Source of the DNA: a virus
IMG/VR virus record: IMGVR_UViG_3300011261_000213
Coordinates: 1-27,445 of that record
Length of the DNA stretch: 27,445 nucleotides
Strand: one strand, 5' to 3'
Shown here in pieces: positions 1-6,572 of this stretch; positions within the stretch are counted from its first letter, which is position 1; each line of letters starts with the position of its first letter. A program made the translations under genes and the position numbers. The notes under the pieces were generated by a model, which ran no database searches, was not told the DNA's origin, and saw only the letters and a list, made by a program, of their open reading frames with translations.

Positions 1-1238
1 TTATAGACATTGAAGGAAATAACTCAACACTAACTATCACGAACCCAATTGATGTAGACGCTACTTTTACAGATAACGGCGTGTGTGAAGTGAGGAATTT
101 TATTTCTAGCTCTTTTAATATTGATTTAGATTTCATCACAAACTCAATAAATGGCGCAGTTGCTATCTTTAAAGATATCGAGCAGTCAGCAGCTAACACT
201 TATAGCGCTTCGGGAACTGGGTTTGATAATAAACTTGTCTTGAGTAATTGCACAACTAAAACAGGTGTTTGTGATGTTTCTTTAGACGATTGTAGCTTTG
301 AGGACTTGAACTCAAGTTTAGGCTCTTTGACTGCTAACATGACTAGCGGCACTAGTTCTGTCTTGATGAGCGGTAGCACTCTTGCTACTGATTACTTTAT
401 CATTGCATTTGATACTGTGATAACTACACGGTTGTTGGGGTGTTATGTTGGTGGTGATGCTCTTTGGCAAACAAACGTAGGCTCAACTACAGACTTTAAC
501 GTATCGGGAACTGAAATTATAGGTTCGGTCATCGGTAATGGTCCGCATTTATTAAAATTTGATTCACTAAATTCGGCTGCACTTTTAAGTAGCGGCGCCA
601 CGGTAGCTGCAAGAAATATAGTTTTAACAGAAAACGGCACAGTGATTCTTCAAGGCGGCAATACTGCGATTGGAGGTCCCACATCTCGCTTAGGTAACCT
701 ATGGGCCGATAAACTTAACGGCATATCACCGATGGGTGGTGTCTTCTTGCAAACATTGCCTGGCCCACTTATAACAGCGACAACCGTTGAAACTACCCTC
801 ATGGGTACTGGCGTTGGTTCTTTATTTGCTCCAGCAAATACGCTACAAATTTCGGCGTTTATCTTTGTAATTGCTGGTGGTTGCTCAATGAATAATGGCG
901 ACACATTGACCATTAGACTTAAAACAAACGGTACTATTGATTTGGGCACTATCGTTGTGACTTTAGATCCTGCCGTAAATCAATTTTATGAAATAGAATT
1001 AGACATATCGTTAACTGCGCTTGGCGGTCCAGGAGTTGGTGAAATCATTACTAATTTTGACTTTACTTATAATAAAAATATAGGAAACGAATTTGTAGGG
1101 CAAAGAGAAGTTTTTATAAATAATACTACTGTTGACAGCACAGTAGATAACACCTTTTCGGTAACCGCGCAATTCTCTTCTGCTAGTGCAAGCAACAGCC
1201 TTATAAGTAATTTAGCATCAATGACGAGAACATACTAG
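1..1238 (+). CDS. Tail fibre/tailspike protein, C-terminal part (5' end outside window)
   Basis: The frame is open from the first base (full codons from position 3) and ends with TAG at 1238, so the start lies off the window. GTG at 81 is only an internal codon. About 412 residues are visible. They are rich in Gly, Ser, Thr and Asn with short alternating beta-strand patterns, as in phage receptor-binding beta-helices. The last 150 residues or so form a Gly-poor beta domain (near GDTLTIRLKTNGTIDLG) ending in SMTRTY, a kind of terminal domain often seen on phage fibres. No catalytic motif is recognised. If the window is circular, this is the continuation of the fibre starting at 25327, because the phases match. 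Otherwise it is a separate fibre gene. Confidence 0.7.
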   Translation, partial: IDIEGNNSTLTITNPIDVDATFTDNGVCEVRNFISSSFNIDLDFITNSINGAVAIFKDIEQSAANTYSASGTGFDNKLVLSNCTTKTGVCDVSLDDCSFEDLNSSLGSLTANMTSGTSSVLMSGSTLATDYFIIAFDTVITTRLLGCYVGGDALWQTNVGSTTDFNVSGTEIIGSVIGNGPHLLKFDSLNSAALLSSGATVAARNIVLTENGTVILQGGNTAIGGPTSRLGNLWADKLNGISPMGGVFLQTLPGPLITATTVETTLMGTGVGSLFAPANTLQISAFIFVIAGGCSMNNGDTLTIRLKTNGTIDLGTIVVTLDPAVNQFYEIELDISLTALGGPGVGEIITNFDFTYNKNIGNEFVGQREVFINNTTVDSTVDNTFSVTAQFSSASASNSLISNLASMTRTY

Positions 1239-1330
1239 TTGTATGAAAATTTTTAATTAAGGTATAAAATACCATTTAAAAATACATATCGATATGATAC
1301 AATTAGTTTTTAAATTAATTTGGAGTTATT

Positions 1331-1522
1331 ATGAATAAATTCGTTATTGCTGAAGATGTTTTATCTGCAGTCGCAAGTATCATTATTAATGCAATTCATC
1401 CTGGGCATTCGCACAAAAATGTATCTGTTGTGCTCGATGCGCTTAAAGTGCTAGAAAAACTGTCAGCTGGCACTATTGTATCATCAGAAAAAGATAGGGA
1501 AGCCTCTCAGAAAAATGTCTGA
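1331..1522 (+). CDS. Hypothetical 63-aa protein
   Basis: ATG at 1331 follows a good ribosome binding site, GGAG at 1322-1325 with 5-nt spacing. The product is mostly helical (AEDVLSAVASIIINAI, then NVSVVLDALKVLEKL) with a charged tail and no clear membrane segment. It is the first gene after the tail fibre and overlaps the next gene by 8 bp, so the two are probably co-translated. Weak promoter-like elements lie upstream (TTGTAT at 1239, TATAAA at 1263). Family not recognised. The position after the fibre is where many phages keep lysis or regulatory genes, but nothing in the sequence proves that. Confidence 0.6.
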   Translation: MNKFVIAEDVLSAVASIIINAIHPGHSHKNVSVVLDALKVLEKLSAGTIVSSEKDREASQKNV

Positions 1523-1817
1523 TTCAATCGCTAACTTTTTATCTGAACATTTTCAGTTGATAGTTTTCCTGGGCGGTTTTGTATACGCCCAGGGGCGCTC
1601 TACTTCGCGTCACAATTATTTTGAAACGTCGACTAATGAAAAATTTCATAGTATAAAAAATAGCATAAATTCAGAAATAAATCATAACAAAGAATATGTT
1701 GACCTCAAAACAAACCACATGAATGATCAGATTGAGGCCATAAAAAAATCAATTGACAATATGACAACGCTAATGAATACTCTATGCAAAAGAATTGACA
1801 AAATTATAGATAAATAA
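1515..1817 (+). CDS. Small membrane-anchored coiled-coil protein (holin/spanin-like layout)
   Basis: I chose ATG at 1515, which overlaps the upstream stop by 8 bp and gives 100 aa. An earlier in-frame ATG at 1476 would lie deep inside the previous gene. Residues about 13-27 (FQLIVFLGGFVYAQG) are hydrophobic and could form a short membrane segment. Residues 40-100 are a charged helix with regular hydrophobic spacing (DLKTNHMNDQIEAIKKSID), as in a coiled coil. A short N-terminal membrane anchor plus coiled coil is common among phage lysis accessory proteins, so a role in lysis is possible but unproven. The gene ends one base before the convergent minus-strand operon. Confidence 0.6.
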   Translation: MSDSIANFLSEHFQLIVFLGGFVYAQGRSTSRHNYFETSTNEKFHSIKNSINSEINHNKEYVDLKTNHMNDQIEAIKKSIDNMTTLMNTLCKRIDKIIDK

Positions 1818-2033
1818 CTAAAGCCACTTTTCGATTAAATTATTAATTAACATTTTTTTATGTGACCTGTCGCCATAATTCTCAGTCATTTTCATAAAAG
1901 ACTCACCAAGCGCTGCAGAAATGCAGTCTTTTGAATATTCCGGTAGTTTTCTACCTACAAAATTCATTATTTCATCGAAAGCACCACTTACTTGGTCAGA
2001 AAAAATATCAAACTCAGTGATGGATGTTTTCAT
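1818..2033 (-). CDS. Hypothetical 71-aa early protein, last gene of the leftward operon
   Basis: The TAG stop (minus strand) abuts the stop of the convergent plus-strand gene with no spacer. I prefer the ATG at 2033, preceded by GAGG with 6-nt spacing. The ATG at 2045 has no ribosome binding site and would add only four residues. It overlaps the upstream gene by 20 bp. The protein is predicted helical (SDQVSGAFDEIMNFVGRKL) with a basic C-terminus (RSHKKMLINNLIEKWL). No family recognised. It is the distal gene of the operon carrying ERF and CsrA. Confidence 0.6.
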   Translation of the reverse strand: MKTSITEFDIFSDQVSGAFDEIMNFVGRKLPEYSKDCISAALGESFMKMTENYGDRSHKKMLINNLIEKWL

Positions 2034-2226
2034 TTTCAGCCTCATTCATTTTATCACATTGCTCTTTTAAGAACTCTAAATGACTATTAAATACCGCTAA
2101 ATGCACACCAAGGCTATACCTACCTTTTACGTATTCACTACTTAGAAACCTGGTTAGTGCTTCGTAAAGTGTTTTACAATCGCTATTAAATAGCTCAAGT
2201 TCTTCTTTATTGTATTCATTCCTCAT
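2014..2226 (-). CDS. Small helical protein, paralogue of the 2594-2812 product
   Basis: A 70-aa protein whose ATG overlaps the csrA stop by 4 bp (ATGA), so it is translationally coupled to csrA. It shares a pattern with the 72-aa protein encoded two genes upstream: Cys, then Tyr-x-x-Leu, FLxS, a K/R followed by YSL, then Leu, VF, HLxF and a DK. About a third of roughly 52 aligned positions are identical by eye. The two copies flank the 54-aa ORF and csrA, suggesting an old duplication. The function is unknown. It is acidic at both ends and has no membrane segment. Confidence 0.65.
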   Translation of the reverse strand: MRNEYNKEELELFNSDCKTLYEALTRFLSSEYVKGRYSLGVHLAVFNSHLEFLKEQCDKMNEAENENIHH

Positions 2227-2438
2227 TTTATATTTCCTCTTGTTTCATTATGTGGAAGTCCCATCTTTATTTTATCATCAATCTCTTTACGATTTATTTT
2301 AAAATACGCAGGGGCTTCAAATCCCACCTGAGTTTGATTACCTTTTACGCCTAAAAATTTAACAATAATAGGTGATTCATTTTCATCTCTGATGATAACC
2401 TCTTCGCCAACCTTCCTAGTCAATACTAAAAATCCCAT
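2223..2438 (-). CDS. csrA: CsrA-family RNA-binding post-transcriptional regulator, phage-encoded
   Basis: The 71-aa product matches CsrA across its fold. Beta1 is LVLTRKVGEEVII (residues 4-16), the centre is FLGVKGNQTQVGFEAP (28-43), and FKINRKEID (46-54) carries Arg50, which corresponds to the RNA-contacting Arg44 of E. coli CsrA. Leu6-Thr7-Arg8, the other half of the RNA-binding surface, is also kept. Compared with host CsrA (about 61 aa) there are about four extra residues in the beta2 hairpin (DENESP) and a longer C-terminal tail. CsrA homodimers bind GGA-containing hairpins in mRNA leaders and usually block translation. The gene sits in the early leftward operon, one base after the 54-aa ORF. 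Its own leader has closely spaced GGA motifs (GGAGAGGA), so autoregulation is conceivable. Confidence 0.93.
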   Translation of the reverse strand: MGFLVLTRKVGEEVIIRDENESPIIVKFLGVKGNQTQVGFEAPAYFKINRKEIDDKIKMGLPHNETRGNIK

Positions 2439-2439
2439 T

Positions 2440-2604
2440 CTATTCCTCTCCTTTTAAAAAATCAGGTATAGCAAAAGCACCTTTTGCCAGATAAGCTTCA
2501 CGTTCTTTTTCCATTACTTTATTCAATTCTTTATGCCTTTCTATAGTATTTGTATTAATTAACATATCTTTAAATCTATTTATCTTTAAAGTATTAGTGT
2601 TCAT
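2440..2604 (-). CDS. Hypothetical 54-aa protein between the paralogue and csrA
   Basis: A short minus-strand frame starting at ATG 2604, 11 bp inside the end of the upstream gene. Its ribosome binding site GGAGGAG lies just upstream within that gene. The product starts MNTNTLKINRFKDMLINTN and continues with a highly charged helix (KELNKVMEKEREAYLAKG). It ends one base before the csrA start codon. The continuous operon packing, the strong ribosome binding site and the absence of other frames here support a real gene. Function unknown. Confidence 0.6.
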   Translation of the reverse strand: MNTNTLKINRFKDMLINTNTIERHKELNKVMEKEREAYLAKGAFAIPDFLKGEE

Positions 2605-2812
2605 CTAACTCCTCCTCTATTTCCGCAGCCACTTTATCAACAGTTAAATTTATAAAATCCAAATGATTTTTAAACACTATTAAGTTAGCAGCTAACGAAT
2701 ATTTATTGTATATATCATCACTTTTCAAGAAACCCATTAATTTAGAATAGAATTCTTGGCACTCTTTTCTCAGATTCTCCGAGTCTATCTGATTTATATT
2801 ATCATCGTTCAT
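2594..2812 (-). CDS. Small helical protein, paralogue of the 2014-2226 product
   Basis: A 72-aa protein. Its ATG shares its A with the ERF stop (TAATG), so translation is coupled to ERF. It contains ECQEFYSKLMGFLKS and KYSLAANLIVFKNHLDF, which align with CKTLYEALTRFLSS and RYSLGVHLAVFNSHLEF of the 70-aa protein beyond csrA. The C-terminus is very acidic (AAEIEEELDEH). It has no membrane segment and no domain I know. Its position directly after a recombinase suggests an early, DNA-metabolism or host-takeover role, but that is inference. Confidence 0.65.
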   Translation of the reverse strand: MNDDNINQIDSENLRKECQEFYSKLMGFLKSDDIYNKYSLAANLIVFKNHLDFINLTVDKVAAEIEEELDEH

Positions 2813-3549
2813 TATAGATCCTCGAACTTCATTTTCATAACATCCTTAAATGAAATGACTGCCGGATTCTTTACTTGCAATCCAAGACCTTTAAACCTAG
2901 CTTTTAAATCGTCTAATGAAGTGGCCCCTTTTAAAATATCCAGAGCTATTTTTTCAGGGTTATCTTGTCTTGCAGGTATGTCATTAAATTCTTTTGATGT
3001 CATTGTAGGCGCCTTAATAACTGCTTTAGCTGATGGTTTATGTTTATAGCTAGGCTTATCATATTTATTTTGGCTTGCAGACCCGTCTGTATCTTCCTCG
3101 CTAACCACTCCAAGTATAGACGTTAGAGCATACCTTTTAAGATACGTGATCACAGAACCCATCGCCTGTATTGGAGACATTCCCTTACCTTTATTTTCAT
3201 GGACATTTGATGATACTGTCGATGATAAAGACTCACCACTCTCATGTAAAAGGATTGTTGTAACTGATACCGACGCTCCATCACCTCCCAGTAATTGAGT
3301 ATAAGATAATCCGCTAAGGGTGAGGTGAGGAGTAATAAACTTAACCACACTAGCTAAATCTGTATACTTATACCCGTACCCTTGCTTACCTTTATCAATC
3401 GGTCCGCAAACAGATTGAAATTTACATAACGCTTTAGCAATATGTGCATTTTCTTTTTCAACCGTTGCATCCTTATATACAGTAACACTATCTAAAATAC
3501 TATCTAATTTAGGCTGCTCAATTAAATCTGGCATTTTTAAATCTTTCAT
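2812..3549 (-). CDS. erf: ERF-family single-strand annealing protein
   Basis: The 245-aa product has an ERF domain at about residues 30-155. It includes FQSVCGPIDKGKQGYGYKY, a central beta region, and the signature MGSVITYLKRYALTSILGV followed by EEDTDG at 130-156. ERF proteins (P22 Erf is the type member) form rings on single-stranded DNA, anneal complementary strands and promote recombination or circularisation of phage DNA. The C-terminal 80 residues are a basic linker plus a small helical domain. I chose ATG 3549, which overlaps the upstream stop (TAATG) behind GGGGAG. The GTG at 3558 would place the ribosome binding site too close. It lies in the leftward early operon. Confidence 0.92.
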   Translation of the reverse strand: MKDLKMPDLIEQPKLDSILDSVTVYKDATVEKENAHIAKALCKFQSVCGPIDKGKQGYGYKYTDLASVVKFITPHLTLSGLSYTQLLGGDGASVSVTTILLHESGESLSSTVSSNVHENKGKGMSPIQAMGSVITYLKRYALTSILGVVSEEDTDGSASQNKYDKPSYKHKPSAKAVIKAPTMTSKEFNDIPARQDNPEKIALDILKGATSLDDLKARFKGLGLQVKNPAVISFKDVMKMKFEDL

Positions 3550-3944
3550 TATCCACACTCCCCAAAAATAGCTGAAATTGCTTTAGATTCATAACTATCA
3601 TCATTAGCATTAAACTCGGTTTTTATCTCTGAAACCTGATCATCTATCATTTCTTGTATCTCTTCATTAATTGAAGAGATCAACCGATCCATAACCATAC
3701 TGCCAAATTCATTCTCTGTTAATTCTCCATTGACAACATTTTCAATTAAATAATTTAAAAACAAGTCACGTTCAAAAACAATCTCGTATGTATCAAATCG
3801 CGTGTCTTTAATAGCATAAGAAAGAAGTCTCATCTTATCCTTCTTGTTTAAATCTTTAAATTGAACTTCGTACCCGTGATGATGAATTAATTCTTCAATA
3901 CGAAAATCTAACTCATTTTTATGATAACAGTTGACTTCAAACAT
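3549..3944 (-). CDS. Hypothetical 131-aa acidic early protein upstream of erf
   Basis: The frame can be extended upstream, but only via a TTG inside the promoter. ATG 3944 has AAGGAG six bases upstream and is clearly the start. The protein begins MFEVNCYHKNELDFRIEEL and is dominated by charged helices, with an acidic stretch EEIQEMIDDQVSEIK in the second half. It is the first gene behind the promoter at 3979-4007 and is coupled to erf by a TAATG overlap. Genes just ahead of an annealing protein often encode recombination partners or host-nuclease inhibitors. No motif here decides between these. Confidence 0.65.
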   Translation of the reverse strand: MFEVNCYHKNELDFRIEELIHHHGYEVQFKDLNKKDKMRLLSYAIKDTRFDTYEIVFERDLFLNYLIENVVNGELTENEFGSMVMDRLISSINEEIQEMIDDQVSEIKTEFNANDDSYESKAISAIFGECG

Positions 3945-3978
3945 ATATTTCTCCTTAAGGTTAATTCCATGAGATTTC

Positions 3979-4007
3979 ATTTTATATCTAAAAAAGTCAA
4001 CTGTCAA
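3979..4007 (-). promoter_or_regulatory. Sigma70-type leftward early promoter
   Basis: Read on the minus strand: -35 TTGACA (4007-4002), a 17-bp spacer, and -10 TAAAAT (3984-3979). This is a perfect -35 with a good -10 at ideal spacing. It lies between the Cro-like gene and the 131-aa gene and would drive the erf-csrA operon. A second TTGACT overlaps inside the spacer. The Cro-like protein encoded next door is the obvious candidate regulator. Confidence 0.65.
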
Positions 4008-4015
4008 TAGTTATG

Positions 4016-4240
4016 TTAAATTATTTTAAGTAAATCTGGACGTAACTGTTCAAGCGTAAAGTCTGATATCCTACTTAACTTATAGGCTTGTAATAAAGGG
4101 ATTTGTACTACTCCTTTTTTCCATTTCCATAACTGTTGATACGAACAACTAAGTGCGTCACACAAGGAGTTATGGCTACCATGCTTAGTAATAATTTTAT
4201 TTATAATAGATATTGAGTTTTTAAATTGTTTTTCTGTCAT
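4016..4240 (-). CDS. Cro/YdaS-like helix-turn-helix repressor
   Basis: A 74-aa DNA-binding protein. Residues about 18-50 form the helix-turn-helix: NSLCDALSCSYQQLWKWKKG, where the second helix and the tryptophans match Cro/YdaS-type proteins. The ending FTLEQLRPDLLKI is the hallmark C-terminus of the YdaS/Cro-like family (a form of ...LRPDLY...). Such proteins bind operators between divergent early promoters and switch early transcription. The gene is divergent from the replication genes and sits just upstream of the leftward promoter at 3979-4007, the expected regulatory hub position. AGGA lies about 8 nt ahead of the ATG. No CI-type repressor is present, so this does not by itself show lysogeny. 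Confidence 0.8.
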   Translation of the reverse strand: MTEKQFKNSISIINKIITKHGSHNSLCDALSCSYQQLWKWKKGVVQIPLLQAYKLSRISDFTLEQLRPDLLKII

Positions 4241-4303
4241 TTGTTTAATCCTATATTAGGCAAAAGAATAAATTTTTCTCACATAAACACCAAGGGACAT
4301 GAT
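4241..4303. promoter_or_regulatory. Divergent control region between the Cro-like and O-like genes
   Basis: A 63-bp AT-rich spacer. It contains a perfect small palindrome, CCTA-TAT-TAGG (4250-4260), which is a plausible operator half-site pair for the adjacent HTH protein. A weak rightward promoter match is TTGTTT (4241-4246), 17 bp, AAGAAT. A minus-strand TAATAT (part of the palindrome) could serve as a -10 for the repressor gene. The ribosome binding site AAGGGA (4292-4297) serves the O-like gene. Confidence 0.4.
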
Positions 4304-5347
4304 ATGTTTTTTAACTTTAATAGTCAATTAGCTGATGAAGTTGGCGTACAAGGTGCAATCTTCATTGGGAAAATGCTGCAATTGGGTGAGGTTATTTTCT
4401 CACACTCGCTAGACAATCTATCCAATATATTTTCTTTCTGGTCAAAAAAACAGATTCGAAACATCCTCTCAAACCTGATTAAAGTATCAATTATTGAACA
4501 GGTTTATGATGGTTTAGGGAGCTACAAAAATATACAAACGTATAAAATAAATACTGAAAAACTACCTAGTGACCTCATCTTGAACGGACCAAAAGAGATA
4601 CAATCTATGCCCAAACAGGCACACGGTGACAATAATTTAAACATTACGGTGTGCTCAAAAGATACGATCTGTGCCCTTTTGGGCATACTGTCAAAATTTG
4701 ACCGTGCCCAAATGGGCACAGATGAACTAATATTCGAACAAATTGTGGTTACTTTGCTTTCAGTGCATATTTTGTACCCTTCGGTCATGAAGGTATATAG
4801 ATATACTAGAGATATTATATTAATATTAACTATGTTAATATTAATAAATATTAATAATAAACAAAAAGAAAAAAGAAAAGAAAAGAAAAAAGAAAAAGTT
4901 TTAAAAACCGCTAAGCCTGTGGATAACTCTATGTCAAAAATACCCGCATCACCTGAACTAATTTTTAACAGCAAAATGGTTCTTGCTGAGCTAAATAATC
5001 TTGTGTTTCCTGCGGTGAGGAGAAAGCCCTTTGTTGCCTCCTCCGATAACCTTGGCCCCATAATTGCACAACTGAAAAGCGGAGCCTCCATGGCAGATTG
5101 CTTGCATGTCGTGAAAAACAAATTCCAGCAGTGGCATACTAGTTCGCAGATGCAGGGTGCTTTGCAACCCAGCACACTGTTTGGGAAAAGATTCCCGAAC
5201 TATGTCGGAGAAAAACTACAGGAGAGTGCAAATGGAAAAAATACAAAACTTGATCAATCAACGGCCTCATCAAGAGCTGCCGAAAATTTATCAGGAATCT
5301 CGGACGCGATCGATCGAGCTCGTGAAAAATACGGAGACTGCAGCTAA
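4304..5347 (+). CDS. O-like phage replication initiator
   Basis: I chose ATG 4304 because AAGGGA lies six bases upstream. The longer frame starts at a TTG inside the divergent gene. The 347-aa product has an N-terminal winged-helix domain (about residues 5-95) with FSFWSKKQIRNILSNLIK and TYKINTEKL, typical of phage replication initiators. The C-terminal domain (about 215-305) runs from MVLAELNN through LQPSTLFGKRFPNYVGE and matches the conserved phage replication C-terminal (Phg_2220_C-type) pattern. Between them lies a low-complexity segment with hydrophobic and Lys/Glu-rich runs, encoded by the iterons and AT-rich DNA of the origin. As with lambda O, the protein would bind these iterons and recruit a helicase loader. 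The last 116 bp overlap the next gene. Confidence 0.82.
   Translation: MFFNFNSQLADEVGVQGAIFIGKMLQLGEVIFSHSLDNLSNIFSFWSKKQIRNILSNLIKVSIIEQVYDGLGSYKNIQTYKINTEKLPSDLILNGPKEIQSMPKQAHGDNNLNITVCSKDTICALLGILSKFDRAQMGTDELIFEQIVVTLLSVHILYPSVMKVYRYTRDIILILTMLILININNKQKEKRKEKKKEKVLKTAKPVDNSMSKIPASPELIFNSKMVLAELNNLVFPAVRRKPFVASSDNLGPIIAQLKSGASMADCLHVVKNKFQQWHTSSQMQGALQPSTLFGKRFPNYVGEKLQESANGKNTKLDQSTASSRAAENLSGISDAIDRAREKYGDCS
4606..4898 (+). other. Putative replication origin (iterons plus AT-rich unwinding element) inside the initiator gene
   Basis: There are three imperfect palindromic 18-mers. Site 1 is TATGCCCAAACAGGCACA (4606-4623). Site 2 is TGTGCCCTTTTGGGCATA (4670-4687), which matches the inverted site 1 at 16/18 positions. 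Site 3 is CGTGCCCAAATGGGCACA (4703-4720). The centres are 64 and 33 bp apart, close to whole helical turns. Downstream, 4792-4860 is almost pure A/T with a 10-bp palindrome, TTAATATTAA, twice (4820-4829, 4835-4844). This is followed by a purine-only strand to about 4898. Iterons, then an AT-rich stretch, then strand-asymmetric DNA within the O gene is the lambda ori layout. Confidence 0.75.
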
Positions 5348-5876
5348 CACTGAGATGACAGCAGAAGAGTACAAGTACTATTGCACTTGTGCCCCTAGAG
5401 TTGATCTCATGTTTACAGCTCTTTACCAAGCTGCCTGGACGGGTAAATACAAAAACGCTTCAGAAAAACAAACTCTACTATCCTGCTATGTACGCAAAAT
5501 AAAACAAATGGGCGGATTAGTTGAAGCAAGAAAGATAATGAAATTTTTGGATTCAGGTTTAAATACAAAGCACGTTAAATTTCCGCCTTCACCATCTGAG
5601 TTTTTAAACTTAAAGCGTGAAATTCCTAAAGAGCTACCCGCTAAACCATCTAAGCGAATTACAAAAAAAATAAAACCAACTCTCGTTGGTAGCATCTACA
5701 GCGGTATGACAATTCTAGCTGCCGGTGGTTGCATAAAAGAATCACATAAAGATATCGTTGACCTAATAGCTTATAACTTTGAACGCTACAAAAAGCACAG
5801 AAAAAAATACGGTGATCCAATCCCCGGCGCTAAAGGTTATAATTTTTATCAAGTAGATTTAACGGGAGGTAAGTAA
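5232..5876 (+). CDS. Putative lambda P-like helicase loader/replication protein
   Basis: ATG 5232 has GGAGAG five bases upstream and overlaps the O-like gene by 116 bp. Upstream starts in frame lack a ribosome binding site. The product is 214 aa. A central region around EYKYYCTCAPRVDLMFTALY is followed by a helical section and then KFPPSPSEFLNLKRE (about residues 120-135), resembling the F-x-P-S-P-x-x-F element of P-type loaders. The rest is basic (RITKKIKPTLVG) with no Walker motif, which argues for a P-type rather than a DnaC-type loader. Position directly after O fits. The assignment rests on context plus a short motif, so it is tentative. Confidence 0.5.
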   Translation: MEKIQNLINQRPHQELPKIYQESRTRSIELVKNTETAANTEMTAEEYKYYCTCAPRVDLMFTALYQAAWTGKYKNASEKQTLLSCYVRKIKQMGGLVEARKIMKFLDSGLNTKHVKFPPSPSEFLNLKREIPKELPAKPSKRITKKIKPTLVGSIYSGMTILAAGGCIKESHKDIVDLIAYNFERYKKHRKKYGDPIPGAKGYNFYQVDLTGGK

Positions 5877-6086
5877 ATGTACAAAGTTACTGATATCGCA
5901 CCAACATCGCAAGCAAAACTTTATCTTGTTGCTATTCACGAGCTATTGTCTCAAAATGTTCCAAAAGAGTTGAATAATTACCGTGAAGCAGCAAACGAGA
6001 TGATAAGTTCATCAATCCTCAACCTCAAGTCTCCTCGTAGCGGCCCTACGATCGACGAGATGGGGTTAAAACCTACCAAGCAATAG
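5877..6086 (+). CDS. Hypothetical 69-aa protein in the replication module
   Basis: The ATG follows the previous stop directly (TAAATG), with GGGAGG about 8 bases upstream. The product is helical (QAKLYLVAIHELLSQNVPKE) with a Pro/Gly-rich tail (SPRSGPTIDEMGLKP). No recognised domain. Tight packing behind the P-like gene indicates co-translation. Confidence 0.65.
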   Translation: MYKVTDIAPTSQAKLYLVAIHELLSQNVPKELNNYREAANEMISSSILNLKSPRSGPTIDEMGLKPTKQ

Positions 6087-6144
6087 GGTGACCCCACTAT
6101 TGAAAAGTTGAGACTTACAGAGCCGTTAAGGAGCCCTCACAGAC

Positions 6145-6456
6145 ATGAGTAAATATAATGCAGTTAAACAAAAAATAGATAACATTTTGTTCGATTCGCA
6201 ATTAGAAGCTTCTTATCACTGTCACCTGAAAATTCTTAAGAGAATTGGAGAGGTTGAGTATTGGCTCTGTCAAGTCCCATTTATTTTACCGGGTGGAAAG
6301 AAATACAAGTGTGATTTCTTGGTTTTTTATACAGATGGATCGCATGAATTCGTGGACATAAAGGGCATGGAAACTCAACTATTTAAACTTAAAAAATCTA
6401 TTGTTGAGAGCGTGTACCCAGTAGAAATTAAAATCGTAAAAAAAGGAGAGTTTTAA
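6145..6456 (+). CDS. DUF1064 family nuclease-like protein
   Basis: A 103-aa product of the DUF1064 phage family, which has a PD-(D/E)XK nuclease-like core. Visible candidate catalytic residues are Glu21 (SQLEASYH), Asp57 (KCDFLVFY) and Asp71-x-Lys73 (FVDIKG). It begins MSKYNAVKQKIDNILFDS, the usual family start in which Lys/Asn residues precede DS-x-x-E. The role is probably junction resolution or DNA trimming during replication and recombination, by analogy with other small phage resolvases. AAGGAG lies 11 bases upstream of ATG. The stop shares its last base with the start of the next small gene. Confidence 0.85.
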   Translation: MSKYNAVKQKIDNILFDSQLEASYHCHLKILKRIGEVEYWLCQVPFILPGGKKYKCDFLVFYTDGSHEFVDIKGMETQLFKLKKSIVESVYPVEIKIVKKGEF

Positions 6457-6572
6457 TGGTTGAAGATGATTTTGAATTAGAGGATTTTCTTAGTGATAGC
6501 AGTATATTTGAATTAATTGATGATGTCGGCAAGGGGGCCTTATTTTGGAAAATGGAAGGAGATATTTCATGA
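6456..6572 (+). CDS. Very small acidic protein (38 aa)
   Basis: The ATG shares its A with the TAA of the DUF1064 gene and has GGAGAG upstream. The stop overlaps the following ATG (ATGA). The product starts MVEDDFELEDFLSDSSIFEL and is strongly acidic, with a hydrophobic C-terminal part. Perfect double coupling and good ribosome binding sites on both sides support a real gene. Small acidic phage proteins can mimic DNA or bind host enzymes, but nothing here proves it. Confidence 0.5.
   Translation: MVEDDFELEDFLSDSSIFELIDDVGKGALFWKMEGDIS

Noticed and set aside
81-83. GTG at 81 as the true start of the first gene
   Set aside because: The frame is open to the window edge and has no ribosome binding site ahead of 81, so the real start is upstream.
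1261-1273. GGTAT-AAA-ATACC as a terminator after the first gene
   Set aside because: The stem is only five AT-rich pairs with a three-base loop and no clean T run; it would be very weak.
4522-5175. A 217-codon minus-strand frame opposite the O-like gene
   Set aside because: It is a shadow: the plus strand has clear domain matches at both ends, while this frame has no ribosome binding site and a Ser/Cys/Phe-rich random-looking product.
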